From the NCBI RefSeq assembly GCF_051195255.1, contig NZ_JBNJLK010000003.1, forward strand, positions 62,001 through 126,000: a DNA stretch of 64,000 bases, given 5' to 3'. Below are positions 27,382 to 35,534 of this stretch, one piece after another (positions within the stretch are counted from its first letter, which is position 1; every line of letters begins with the position of its first letter). The DNA is from Falsirhodobacter sp051195255 (lineage in GTDB: Bacteria > Pseudomonadota > Alphaproteobacteria > Rhodobacterales > Rhodobacteraceae). A program made the translations under genes and the position numbers. The notes beneath the pieces were generated by a model. It was not told the origin of the DNA and ran no database searches. It saw only the letters and a program-made list of their open reading frames with translations.

Positions 27382-29736
27382 TCAGGTGCCGCGCGGTTTG
27401 GCGCGCAGGGTGGGGGCGGCGTCGGTCGGATCCTCGGGCCAGGGATGGCGGGGATACTGGCCACGCATGTCCTTTCGCACATCGGCATAGCTGTTGGCCC
27501 AGAAGCCCGGCAGGTCCATCGTGACCTGCACCGGCCGGCGCGCGGGCGACAGAAGCGTGACCCGCAGCGGCCGACCCGCCACGGTGGGGTGCCGGGTCAG
27601 ACCGAACATCTCCTGCAATCGGACCTCGATCGCCGGGGCGTCGCCATCATAGTCGATGGGAATGCGGTTCCCCAGGGGGGAGGTGAAGTGGCTGGGCGTC
27701 AGCCGATCTATGGTCTGCACCCCGTCCCAGCCAAGGCGGGCGCGCAGCGGTTCCGTCAGGTCCAGCGCGCGGAGATCGCCTTCGGTCCGTTTGCCCGACA
27801 GGAAGGGCAGCAGCCACTCCGCATCCTCCAGCAGCGTGGCATCCGAAACGTCCATCACGTCGCACAGCCGGATGCGGGCGCGCAGGCGGGCGGCGGCGGG
27901 GGTCCAGGGCAGGCCGATCTGGCGCAACCCCTCGAACGCCGCGCGGGCCACATCCTCGGCCGGGGCATCCCAGATGCGATCTTCCAGCACCAGCGCGCCC
28001 AGCACCTCTTGTCGGCGGGCGATGACGCGGTTGTCCCGGCGGGACCATTCGCAGACCTTGCGCCAGCGGGTGGGGAACAGGGCGCGCAGCTCGGCCTCCG
28101 TGACCGGCACGGCTTGACGGATCTTCGCTTCGCGCGGGTCGCCGTCCAGATCGGTGGCCACGATCAGGCGCTGGGCGGCGAGCGGCTGCCCCGCCTGCAT
28201 CACCGCGCCCTTGCCGCCGGACAGGATCCAGCGAGGTGCGTCGCCCTTGCGGCGCAGGCCGATGCGGTCGGGATAGGCGAGCGCCGCCATCTGCCCAAGG
28301 CTGTGGTTGCCGGTGCCCGCCATCCGCGACAGGCGCTTGGCTTCTTGCCGGATGCGGTCGATGGTGGGGCGGTGGGTGTCGGCAAACCGCGACGGTTCGC
28401 GGATCGCGGCCATGCGCTGGGCCAGATCGGGCGGATGGCCACGCAGGGGGTCACGTTCGGCCAGAAGGGCGGCCAGCGTCGGCGCATCGCCGCCCGAAAG
28501 GGCCAGCATATGCGCCAGCCGCGGGTGCAGCGGGGCGCGGGCCAGAGCGCGGCCATGGTCGGTGATCCGCCCGTCGCGCAGCGCGCCCAGATCCTCCAGC
28601 AGCGCCCGTGCCTCGGCCAGCGGACCGGGGGGCGGGGGGGTGAGGAAGGGCAGATCGTCGCTGCCCCAGACCGCGAGTTCCAGCGCCAGCGCGGTCAGGT
28701 CGGCCACCTCGATCTCGGCCGGGGGAAAGGCGGACAGGGCGCCTTCCTCTCCCTTCGTCCAGAGGCGATAGCAGACGCCTTCGGCCACGCGGCCGGCACG
28801 CCCGCGGCGCTGCTCCGCCTCGGCCTTCGTGACACGTTCGGTGACAAGGCGCGACATGCCGGATGCCGCATCGAACCGCGCCCGCCGCGCGCGCCCCGCA
28901 TCCACCACGACGCGGATGCCCGGAATGGTCAACGAGGTTTCGGCGATGGAGGTGGCCAAGATGATCCGCCGGTTCGGCGAAGGCGCCAGCGTCGCGCGCT
29001 GGGCCGCGAAATCCATCGCGCCGAACAAAGGGCGCACGTCGCCGTCTAAAAGGCCCTGAAGGCGCCGGATCTCCCCCTCTCCGGGTAAAAACGCGAGGAT
29101 GTCGCCGTCGGTTTCCGTGGTGGCGTGGCGGATCAGGGCGGCCATCTCCACCTCCAGCCGGCCCTGGGCGGGGCGGGGCAGCCAGCGCGTGTCCACCGGA
29201 AAGGCCCGCCCGGCCGAGGTGATGACGGGCGCGTTTCCCATCAGTGCCGCCACCGGTTCTGCGTCCAGCGTGGCCGACATGACCACCAGCGCCAGATCCT
29301 CGCGCAGCGCGGCCCGCGCCTCCAGCACCAGTGCCAGCCCCAGATCGGCGTTGAGGGAGCGTTCGTGGAATTCGTCGAAGATCACCGCGCCCACCCCCTC
29401 CAGCGAGGGGTCGTCCTGGATCATGCGGGTGAGGATGCCTTCCGTCACCACCTCGATCCGCGTGGCCTTGGACACCTTGGATTCGCCCCGGATGCGATAG
29501 CCGACGGTCTGGCCCGCGACCTCGCCCATCTCCTCGGCGATGCGTTCGGCGGCGGCGCGGGCGGCAAGGCGGCGGGGTTCCAGCATGACGATGCGGCCCG
29601 CCACATGCGGCAGCAGCGCCGGGGGCACGCGGGTCGTCTTGCCCGCGCCGGGCGGGGCCTGAAGAACGGCCATGCCCCGGTCCGCGATGGCGGCGATCAG
29701 GGCGGGAAGAACCTCGTCTATGGGAAGTCTGGACAT
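27382..29736 (-). CDS. hrpB: ATP-dependent helicase HrpB
   Basis: DEAH-box superfamily 2 helicase of uncertain cellular role. The 784-residue protein has Walker A APPGAGKTT near residue 35, DEFH in VIFDEFHERS, motif III MSATLDAE, motif V TSIAETSLTIPG and motif VI QRRGRAGR, and the C-terminal HrpB-specific domain (from about residue 500) with HLSPARRP-like segments such as LLSPARRPVQVT. The ATG at 29736 gives the common MSRLPIDEVLP start. Normal length for the family. Confidence 0.95.
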   Translation of the reverse strand: MSRLPIDEVLPALIAAIADRGMAVLQAPPGAGKTTRVPPALLPHVAGRIVMLEPRRLAARAAAERIAEEMGEVAGQTVGYRIRGESKVSKATRIEVVTEGILTRMIQDDPSLEGVGAVIFDEFHERSLNADLGLALVLEARAALREDLALVVMSATLDAEPVAALMGNAPVITSAGRAFPVDTRWLPRPAQGRLEVEMAALIRHATTETDGDILAFLPGEGEIRRLQGLLDGDVRPLFGAMDFAAQRATLAPSPNRRIILATSIAETSLTIPGIRVVVDAGRARRARFDAASGMSRLVTERVTKAEAEQRRGRAGRVAEGVCYRLWTKGEEGALSAFPPAEIEVADLTALALELAVWGSDDLPFLTPPPPGPLAEARALLEDLGALRDGRITDHGRALARAPLHPRLAHMLALSGGDAPTLAALLAERDPLRGHPPDLAQRMAAIREPSRFADTHRPTIDRIRQEAKRLSRMAGTGNHSLGQMAALAYPDRIGLRRKGDAPRWILSGGKGAVMQAGQPLAAQRLIVATDLDGDPREAKIRQAVPVTEAELRALFPTRWRKVCEWSRRDNRVIARRQEVLGALVLEDRIWDAPAEDVARAAFEGLRQIGLPWTPAAARLRARIRLCDVMDVSDATLLEDAEWLLPFLSGKRTEGDLRALDLTEPLRARLGWDGVQTIDRLTPSHFTSPLGNRIPIDYDGDAPAIEVRLQEMFGLTRHPTVAGRPLRVTLLSPARRPVQVTMDLPGFWANSYADVRKDMRGQYPRHPWPEDPTDAAPTLRAKPRGT

Positions 29737-29767
29737 GCGCCGCTTATCGCGCAACGCATCCCCGCGA

Positions 29768-30241
29768 TCAATGCGTGGTGGTGTTCAGGGGGTAAACGGT
29801 TCCGGCCTTCACCTGCTCCATCACGAACTGCGCCGTCACGCGCTTGATCGCGACGGTCTGGGTCAGGTTGCCATAGAAGGCGTCATAGGCGGGCATGTCG
29901 GGCAGGACGACGCGCAGAAGATAATCGAGATCGCCCGCCATGCGGTTGACCTCCATCACCTGCGGCAGCTTTGCGATGGCGGCCATGAAGGTGTCGCGCC
30001 AGGCGGCGGAGTGGTCCCCCGCCTCGATCCCGACGAAGACGGTCAGGCCGAAGCCCACGCGGGCCTGATCCACCAGGGCCACGCGGCCCCGGATGACGCC
30101 TTGCGTCTGCAATTTCTGGACGCGTTTCCAGCAGGGCGTCTGGGACAGGCCCACGCGATGGGCCAGTTGGGCGATGGGGATGGTGGCGTCGCGCATCAGC
30201 TCTGCCAGGATCTTCCGGTCGATCAGGTCGAGGGTTTGCAT
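29768..30241 (-). CDS. Lrp/AsnC-family transcriptional regulator
   Basis: A 157-residue regulator that responds to an amino acid. The N-terminal helix-turn-helix (QTLDLIDRKIL, then AHRVGLSQTPCWKRVQKL) is followed by the ligand-binding RAM domain with FVGIEAGDHS and MAGDLDYLLRVV. It is transcribed away from an Rrf2 regulator gene, with 115 bp between. I chose ATG at 30241 over the longer frame from 30286 because it starts at the family's usual place. The ligand is not known. Confidence 0.92.
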   Translation of the reverse strand: MQTLDLIDRKILAELMRDATIPIAQLAHRVGLSQTPCWKRVQKLQTQGVIRGRVALVDQARVGFGLTVFVGIEAGDHSAAWRDTFMAAIAKLPQVMEVNRMAGDLDYLLRVVLPDMPAYDAFYGNLTQTVAIKRVTAQFVMEQVKAGTVYPLNTTTH

Positions 30242-30356
30242 CACGATTCTCCGCTTCGGTTGACAAGAGAATGGCACGATCATCACAAAAGTCTACAAGG
30301 TTTATCGTGATTGACGGGTTATTGCTAAGACCCCCGCGCGGCGGTAGGGTTTTCCC
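30242..30356. promoter_or_regulatory. Divergent promoter region with repeated CACGAT half-sites
   Basis: Between the Lrp and Rrf2 genes, CACGAT occurs at 30242-30247 and 30275-30280, and its complement ATCGTG at 30304-30309. A TTGACA hexamer lies at 30260-30265. The arrangement suggests an operator for one of the two regulators, most simply Lrp autoregulation; this is inference. Confidence 0.35.
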
Positions 30357-30818
30357 ATGATCTCGCAACGCACGAAATACGCGCTGAAGGCGCTGATGAC
30401 GCTGGCGGACGCCGCCCGCACTGACCAACCCGCGTTGACCATCGAAGAGGTTGCGCGACGGTCCGGCACGCCTAAGCGGTTTCTGGAGCATATCCTTCTG
30501 GATCTGCGCAACATCGGCCTGATCCGCAGCCGGCGGGGACGGGCAGGCGGCTACATGCTGATCAAGGAGCCGCGCACCGTGTCCATCGGCGAGCTGTTGC
30601 GCCAGATGGATGGCCCCATCGCCCCCTTGCCCTGCCTTTCGCGCACGGCCTATCAGCGCTGCGAGGATTGCACGGACGAGGAAAACTGCCGCATCCGCAA
30701 GATGTTCGGCCAGGTGTACTGGGCGTATCTGCTGCTGATCGAGTCCCTGACGCTGGGCGATCTGACCGAACATTCCGACGTGATCGAGCGGCTTTCGGCG
30801 CCGATGCCCGGAGAATAA
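30357..30818 (+). CDS. Rrf2-family transcriptional regulator
   Basis: A 153-residue regulator. The winged helix spans ISQRTKYALKALMTLAD to GRAGGYMLIK, the Rrf2 signature. The C-terminal region has cysteines 93, 102, 105 and 111 (PCLSRTAYQRCEDC and ENC), a spacing suited to bind an iron-sulfur cluster or another metal, so it may sense iron-sulfur status, nitric oxide or cysteine. The spacing is not clearly IscR-like or NsrR-like, so I leave it unnamed. Divergent from the Lrp gene. Confidence 0.9.
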   Translation: MISQRTKYALKALMTLADAARTDQPALTIEEVARRSGTPKRFLEHILLDLRNIGLIRSRRGRAGGYMLIKEPRTVSIGELLRQMDGPIAPLPCLSRTAYQRCEDCTDEENCRIRKMFGQVYWAYLLLIESLTLGDLTEHSDVIERLSAPMPGE

Positions 30819-30939
30819 GATTCTCTGGCGCCGCAAAAAGACATGGAATCCTTTCTGTTGTAAAAGACGACCAACCTTGTAGTTATTTAGGTGTTAAGGA
30901 ATGAACCTTAGCAAGGACCCGACACAAGGAGGTTTCCAA

Positions 30940-31185
30940 ATGATCGTACAAGCTCTGAAGCAGGTGGGTATGGCGTTCGGTGCGGCACGCACAAAACTTC
31001 CCACTCCGTCGGATGTGTTTTTCGAAGTGCAGCTGATCGGCGACGCGCTGGGGCGCTTTGGCGCCGTGCCGCTGACCATCACCACCACCCGCCCGCAGGA
31101 AGTCGCGGGCGAACTGATGCGCGACCGCGATCCCCGCCAGTGGGACGTGCAGATCCGCGCGGTCGGCCCGCGGCGCATGAACTAA
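30940..31185 (+). CDS. Small conserved-looking protein (81 aa)
   Basis: I do not recognise it. The start at 30940 has a perfect AAGGAGG seven bases upstream, so the longer frame from 30901 is rejected. The protein is basic and soluble: VQALKQVGMAFGAARTK at the start, a beta-like middle (FEVQLIGDALGRFG, VPLTITTTRPQ), and WDVQIRAVGPRR at the end. The 120 bp upstream are AT-rich, unlike the surroundings. Its stop overlaps that of the convergent DUF2948 gene by 4 bp. Confidence 0.8.
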   Translation: MIVQALKQVGMAFGAARTKLPTPSDVFFEVQLIGDALGRFGAVPLTITTTRPQEVAGELMRDRDPRQWDVQIRAVGPRRMN

Positions 31186-31637
31186 TCGTGGCGTGGGGCG
31201 CGCCCTGACACGGCCAGATAGGGACGGGTGACGTCCCGCAGCGTCGCGTCCACCGCTTCCATCTGCAAGGCCACGGCACCGTCGCCGGCCAGCACCACAT
31301 GCAGGACGCCCGCGCCATCCGCCTCGGGCGTCCAGTCAAGGGACAGGATCGACAGGATCGTGTCCGGATCCGCACGGTCGATCCCCTGACTGCGGACCGC
31401 CGTCACCCCTTCGAACACCAGGACCGACCGGACCCGTTCCGCCTCGGCGCTGTGATCTTCCCAGCGGAAACGGTTCACCAGCATCAGGAACTGACGTTTC
31501 CCGGGGCGATAGCGCATTTCGGTGATGGGCAGGACCGCGTCCTGCACCAGCGCGGAGATGATCTTCAGATCCTCCGCGTCTTCCGCCCCCAGATAAAGAG
31601 GGCGTTCCGCACCGTCTTCAAAGCGCGCATCGGTCAT
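31182..31637 (-). CDS. DUF2948 family protein
   Basis: A 151-residue soluble alphaproteobacterial protein of unknown function. Characteristic segments are YLGAEDAEDLKIISALVQD at the start (cut here), MRYRPGKRQFLMLVNRFRW, and VLVFEGVTAVRSQGI. It lies downstream of murA on the same strand after 59 bp, a neighbourhood I associate with this family, but no cell-wall role has been shown to my knowledge. Confidence 0.82.
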   Translation of the reverse strand: MTDARFEDGAERPLYLGAEDAEDLKIISALVQDAVLPITEMRYRPGKRQFLMLVNRFRWEDHSAEAERVRSVLVFEGVTAVRSQGIDRADPDTILSILSLDWTPEADGAGVLHVVLAGDGAVALQMEAVDATLRDVTRPYLAVSGRAPRHD

Positions 31638-31696
31638 GTCCGTCCCTCCGTGAAACCTGCGGTGTCAAGATAACGACCCCGCAGGCCGGGGCAAGG

Positions 31697-32959
31697 TCAG
31701 CTGATCCGTTCGATCAGCGCACCGCAGGCGGACAGCTTCTCCTCCACCCGCTCGTACCCGCGATCGAGGTGATAGACGCGGCTGACCACCGTCTCCCCCT
31801 CGGCCGCCAGCGCGGCAAGGATCAGCGAGACGGAGGCGCGAAGGTCCGTGGCCATCACGGGCGCGCCGCGCAGCTTGTCCACGCCATGCACGGTGGCGTG
31901 GCCGCCATGCACGTCGATCCGGGCGCCCATGCGCAGCAATTCGGGGGCGTGCATGAAGCGATTCTCGAAAATCCGCTCCTCCAGCACGCTGGTGCCTTCG
32001 GCGGTGCACAGCAGGGCCATCATCTGGGCCTGAAGGTCGGTCGGGAAGCCGGGGAAGGGTTCGGTCACCACGTCGACGGCACGGACGCGGCCGTTCTTGC
32101 GGCTGACCTTCAACCCGTTCGCGGTTTCCTCCACCGACACGCCGGCGGCGTCCAGCTTTTCGCAGAAGGCGGCCAGCAGGTCGATGCGCCCGCCCAGCAG
32201 CTCCACCTCGCCGCCGCAGATGGCGGGGGCCAGCATGTAGGTGCCCAGCTCGATCCGGTCGGTCACCACGGCATGGGTTGCGCCGCCCAGACGGTCCACG
32301 CCCTGGATCGTGATGGTGGAGGTGCCTTCGCCTTCAATTTGCGCGCCCATGCGGCGCAGGCATTGGGCCAGATCGACAATCTCAGGCTCCCGCGCCGCGT
32401 TGTTCAGCACCGTGGTGCCCTTGGCCAGAGTCGCCGCCATCAGCGCGTTTTCCGTGGCCCCGACCGACACGATGGGGAAGTCCACGACCGCGCCGATCAG
32501 GCCCTTGGGCGCCTTGGCATGCACATAGCCGTCGCGCAGGTCCAGCTCCGCGCCCAGGGCTTCCAGCGCGCGCAGGTGCAGGTCCACGGGACGGGCGCCG
32601 ATGGCGCAGCCGCCGGGCAGGGACACCTCCGCCTCACCAAAACGGGCCAGAAGCGGGCCGAGGACGAGGATCGAGGCGCGCATCTTGCGCACGATCTCGT
32701 AATCCGCGTGGCGGCTTGTGATGTCATGGGACGACATGGCCAGAACCTGACCGCCCTGCAGCGACGCCACCTCCGCCCCAAGCGAGCCGAGAAGCTGCGT
32801 CATCGTGCGGATGTCCGACAGGCGCGGCGTGTTGGTCAGCGTCAGCGGCTCCTCGGTCAGAAGGGTGGCCGGCATCAGCGTCAGGCAGGCGTTCTTCGCG
32901 CCCGCGATCGGGATCTGCCCCTTTAAAGGGCCGTTGCCCCGCACCAGTATCGAATCCAT
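31697..32959 (-). CDS. murA: UDP-N-acetylglucosamine 1-carboxyvinyltransferase
   Basis: Adds enolpyruvate to UDP-GlcNAc, the first committed step of peptidoglycan synthesis. The 420-residue protein has the phosphate-binding KNACL at the start, the catalytic loop LPGGCAIGARPVDLH with Cys118 (the fosfomycin target), and GYERVEEKLSACG at the end. Length is normal. It follows a 59-residue basic protein by 1 bp and is probably co-transcribed with the DUF2948 gene downstream. Confidence 0.97.
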   Translation of the reverse strand: MDSILVRGNGPLKGQIPIAGAKNACLTLMPATLLTEEPLTLTNTPRLSDIRTMTQLLGSLGAEVASLQGGQVLAMSSHDITSRHADYEIVRKMRASILVLGPLLARFGEAEVSLPGGCAIGARPVDLHLRALEALGAELDLRDGYVHAKAPKGLIGAVVDFPIVSVGATENALMAATLAKGTTVLNNAAREPEIVDLAQCLRRMGAQIEGEGTSTITIQGVDRLGGATHAVVTDRIELGTYMLAPAICGGEVELLGGRIDLLAAFCEKLDAAGVSVEETANGLKVSRKNGRVRAVDVVTEPFPGFPTDLQAQMMALLCTAEGTSVLEERIFENRFMHAPELLRMGARIDVHGGHATVHGVDKLRGAPVMATDLRASVSLILAALAAEGETVVSRVYHLDRGYERVEEKLSACGALIERIS

Positions 32960-32960
32960 G

Positions 32961-33140
32961 TCAGTCCCTGTCCTGTTCGGCGCCTTGTTCGGCGTCCGGC
33001 TGCTGGCGCGCGCGCGCCTGTGCCTTGCGTCGGGCCATATTGGCCTTCAAGGCCGCCTTCAAGCGGTCTTCGCGCGTGACAGGGGCGGCGTTGCGGCGCT
33101 TCGGCGGGGTCTTGCCCGCAGGCGTGTCATCGTTCTCCAT
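32961..33140 (-). CDS. Small basic protein ahead of murA (59 aa)
   Basis: A short, highly charged protein (MENDDTPAGKTPPKRRN, then REDRLKAALKANMARRKAQ and an acidic tail ending GAEQDRD). It has no signal or membrane segment and looks mostly helical or disordered. Its stop lies 1 bp before the murA ATG, so translation is likely coupled. I chose ATG at 33140 rather than the longer frame from 33188. Function unknown. Confidence 0.7.
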   Translation of the reverse strand: MENDDTPAGKTPPKRRNAAPVTREDRLKAALKANMARRKAQARARQQPDAEQGAEQDRD

Positions 33141-33222
33141 GCGCGCTTGTAGCCCGTTCGAAAAAAACCGTCCAGTTGGGGGTTGCACGGGGCAAATTTT
33201 GCGTCTATCCAGCCGCCACGGC

Positions 33223-33297
33223 GCTGCAGTAGCTCAGTGGTAGAGCACACCCTTGGTAAGGGTGAGGTCGAGAGTTCAATCCTCTCTTGCAGCACCA
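33223..33297 (+). tRNA. tRNA-Thr (anticodon GGT)
   Basis: A complete cloverleaf: acceptor GCTGCAG (33223-33229) pairing with TTGCAGC (33287-33293, one G-T pair), D arm AGCTCAGTGGTAGAGC, anticodon stem CACCC/GGGTG with loop TTGGTAA giving anticodon GGT, T arm GAGAG-TTCAATC-CTCTC, discriminator A and encoded CCA at 33295-33297. Confidence 0.96.
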
Positions 33298-33330
33298 TCC
33301 TATCCCCTTTCGTTGCTGAACGGACAAGGA

Positions 33331-33358
33331 AAAACGGGCACGACGTCGCCATGCCCGT
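33331..33358 (-). terminator. Terminator after the 44-residue protein gene (minus strand)
   Basis: On the minus strand ACGGGCA (33358-33352) and TGCCCGT (33340-33334) form a 7-bp stem with an 11-nt loop, followed by a short T run (plus-strand A at 33330-33333). It lies 22 bp after the small gene's stop. Confidence 0.7.
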
Positions 33359-33380
33359 TCGGGATCCGGATGTGCCGGGA

Positions 33381-33515
33381 TCAGTCTTTCTGTGCAGCTT
33401 CGCGCTCGGCCTTCAGGCGGGCGGTCTTTTCGTCGCGGGCCTTCGTTTCGGCGTCGATTATGGCGGTGGCGGCGGTGTTGGTGCTTTCCCAGGTGGTCTT
33501 GGGTTTCGTGGTCAT
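33381..33515 (-). CDS. Small protein of unknown function (44 aa)
   Basis: A 45-codon frame with a perfect GGAGG eight bases before its ATG and a terminator after its stop. The peptide begins MTTKPKTTWESTNTAA, continues TAIIDAETKARDEKTARL and ends KAEREAAQKD: a polar N-terminus followed by one long charged helix. No signal or membrane segment. The intact signals on both sides argue that it is a real gene. Function unknown; a regulatory or stress-type small protein is a guess. Confidence 0.65.
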   Translation of the reverse strand: MTTKPKTTWESTNTAATAIIDAETKARDEKTARLKAEREAAQKD

Positions 33516-33769
33516 CGTGGCCTCCGGTCTGTGCGGGTGGTCGCAGGTTCATATGTGGCTGATCACATCCTGCGAATCAAGCAAATGCGCCCCGTGGATG
33601 CTTTCGGGCCAAAGGGCGCGCCGTCCGCTGTTGATTTCTCGGCCGGCACATGTTAGATAGATCTTGCATCGTCATTTTCGACTCTGATCCTTCTGGGCAC
33701 AGCTTTCGATCATCTTCCGTGCCAAGCCGCCGCATACTGCGGGCGGTATCTTCTAGAAGGATATTCACT

Positions 33770-33976
33770 ATGGCCAAAGGCACAGTGAAATGGTTCAACG
33801 CCACCAAAGGCTTCGGCTTCATTCAGCCCGAAGGCGGTTCCAAGGACGTGTTCGTGCACATCACCGCTCTTGAGCGCGCTGGCATCCGCTCGCTGAACGA
33901 CGGTCAAGCCGTGACGTTCGACATCGAAAAAGACCGCAACGGTCGTGAATCGGCTGTTGGCATCGCGCTCGCCTGA
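33770..33976 (+). CDS. cspA: Cold-shock protein (CspA family)
   Basis: A 68-residue single cold-shock domain that binds single-stranded RNA and DNA and melts RNA structure. RNP1 KGFGFI (residues 13-18) and RNP2 VFVHI (27-31) are intact, with the GTVKWFN start of the family. GAAGGA precedes the ATG. The long upstream stretch (33516-33769) contains an imperfect CCGCCGC/GCGGGCGG hairpin just before the ribosome site (33727-33746), as expected of a structured cold-shock leader. A strong terminator follows. Confidence 0.95.
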   Translation: MAKGTVKWFNATKGFGFIQPEGGSKDVFVHITALERAGIRSLNDGQAVTFDIEKDRNGRESAVGIALA

Positions 33977-34000
33977 GCTTGATCCATCCCGAATAAAGAA

Positions 34001-34025
34001 AGCCGCCCCACCGGGCGGCTTTTTT
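34001..34025 (+). terminator. Terminator of the cold-shock gene
   Basis: Perfect 8-bp stem AGCCGCCC (34001-34008) with GGGCGGCT (34013-34020), loop CACC, followed by six T. It starts 24 bp after the stop and ends just before the convergent SCO gene. Confidence 0.93.
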
Positions 34026-34030
34026 CATGT

Positions 34031-34615
34031 TCAGGAGGAAAGGGCGGTCTTCAGCTTCGCCACGGCCGTGTCCGGCGCTTCCTGGTAAGAGATCGTGTCC
34101 ACGAAACGACCCGCCCGATCAAACACCAGAACCTTGGACGTGTGGGACATGGTGTAGTCGCCGTTCTCCAGCGGTTCCTTCTGGGAAAAGACGCGGAACG
34201 CGGCTTCGGCCGCGCGGACCTGATCGACCGCCCCGGTGGCGCCGATCGCCCCCGGCAGCCAGCCCACGTATTCCCGCAGCAGATCGACCGAATCCCGTTC
34301 GGGATCGACGGTGACGAACAGGATGCGCAGATCCTTGGCCTGATCGCCCAGGGCGTCCTGCCAGCCCATCATGTCACCCAGCGTGGTGGGGCAGACGTCC
34401 GGGCAATGGGTGAAGCCGAAGAACACCGCCGTCGGCTGGCCTTTCAGGGAGGCGGCGGTGAAGGTCGTGCCCTCCGTGGTGTCCAGCGTGTACTCGCCCT
34501 GGCCGATCCCGCCGTCAGAGCGGGAGGAAAAGATCGGCGACAGCACACCCAGCCAAAGGCCGGTCAGCGCGACCGCCGCCACCAATGCCACTGCCGCCAC
34601 TTGCATAAATCGCAT
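34031..34615 (-). CDS. SCO1/SenC family copper chaperone or thioredoxin-like protein
   Basis: Membrane-anchored periplasmic protein used in assembly of the CuA site of cytochrome c oxidase. The 194-residue protein has an N-terminal membrane anchor (about 5-28), a thioredoxin fold, the copper-binding CPDVC (Cys71, Cys75) in FGFTHCPDVCP, and the distal histidine in SHTSKV (about His158). All three ligands are present. Start is MRFMQVAAV; a second ATG is three codons later. No oxidase genes are adjacent. Confidence 0.93.
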   Translation of the reverse strand: MRFMQVAAVALVAAVALTGLWLGVLSPIFSSRSDGGIGQGEYTLDTTEGTTFTAASLKGQPTAVFFGFTHCPDVCPTTLGDMMGWQDALGDQAKDLRILFVTVDPERDSVDLLREYVGWLPGAIGATGAVDQVRAAEAAFRVFSQKEPLENGDYTMSHTSKVLVFDRAGRFVDTISYQEAPDTAVAKLKTALSS

Positions 34616-34685
34616 GGTTGATCCCCCGCCTGTTTCTGCGGGGAACCTGCGTCAGGGGCCCGGCGAAGGCAAGTGCGTCAGGACG

Positions 34686-35474
34686 TCACTCGCCCCGGAT
34701 GATCTTGCGGAAGGGCTCGAACAGGCCTTCGTTGCCGACGATCACCGAACCGGATTCGATCGGGTTCTGCCCGTCGCGCACGCCGGACACCATGCCGCCC
34801 GCTTCCCGCACCAGGATCAGGCCCGCGGCCATGTCCCAGGGCTGTATGCCGCGTTCCCAGTATCCATCATACCGGCCCGCCGCCACATAGGCGAGGTCCA
34901 GCGCCGCGGCGCCCCAGCGGCGCACGCCCGCGCAGACCGGCATCAGACGCGCCAGATCCTGCAGGGTGGCGGGCAGGGTGCCGCGTCCGCCGAAGGGCAC
35001 GCCCGTGGCGAAGATCCCCTCGATCATCTGGCGACGGCCCGACACACGCATCCGCTGGTCGTTCATCCAGCAGCCCGCGCCCTTTTCGGCCCAGAACATC
35101 TCGTCCTTGGCCGCGTCGAACACCACGCCGGCGACGATCTCGCCCTTGTGCTCCAGCGCGATGGACACCGCCCAGTGGGGCAGGCCGTGCAGGAAGTTCG
35201 TGGTTCCGTCCAGCGGGTCCACGATCCAGCGGCGGGTGGGGTCCTGGCCCGCATCCTCGCCGGTTTCCTCGCCCAGCCAGCCATAGGTCGGGCGGGCGGT
35301 CATCAGCTCTTCCTTGATGATGCGCTCGGCCTCGCGGTCGGCTTTCGACACGAAGTCGCCCGGCCCCTTGGATGAGACCTGAAGGTTCTCGACCTCACGG
35401 AAGTCCTTCACGAGGGACCGGCCTGCCTTGCGGGCGGCCTTGATCATGACGTTGAGGTTCGCGCTGCCTTGCAT
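34686..35474 (-). CDS. suhB: Inositol monophosphatase family protein (SuhB-like)
   Basis: Mg-dependent phosphatase; SuhB members also bind RNA polymerase in ribosomal RNA transcription. The 262-residue protein has the motif DPLDGTTNFLHG, a preceding GEE acidic pair, and the C-terminal WDMAAGLILVREAGG motif. The N-terminus MQGSANLNVMIKAARKAG is typical of alphaproteobacterial SuhB. Standalone on the minus strand. Confidence 0.9.
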   Translation of the reverse strand: MQGSANLNVMIKAARKAGRSLVKDFREVENLQVSSKGPGDFVSKADREAERIIKEELMTARPTYGWLGEETGEDAGQDPTRRWIVDPLDGTTNFLHGLPHWAVSIALEHKGEIVAGVVFDAAKDEMFWAEKGAGCWMNDQRMRVSGRRQMIEGIFATGVPFGGRGTLPATLQDLARLMPVCAGVRRWGAAALDLAYVAAGRYDGYWERGIQPWDMAAGLILVREAGGMVSGVRDGQNPIESGSVIVGNEGLFEPFRKIIRGE

Positions 35475-35534
35475 CCGAGGACTCCTGTTTTCAAGGGCGG
35501 GGGTATAGGCGAACCCCCGTCCGAAGGGAAGGGG

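Noticed and set aside
33577..33822. 81-residue minus-strand frame over the cspA leader
   Set aside because: Overlaps the cspA start and its structured leader and has no visible motif.
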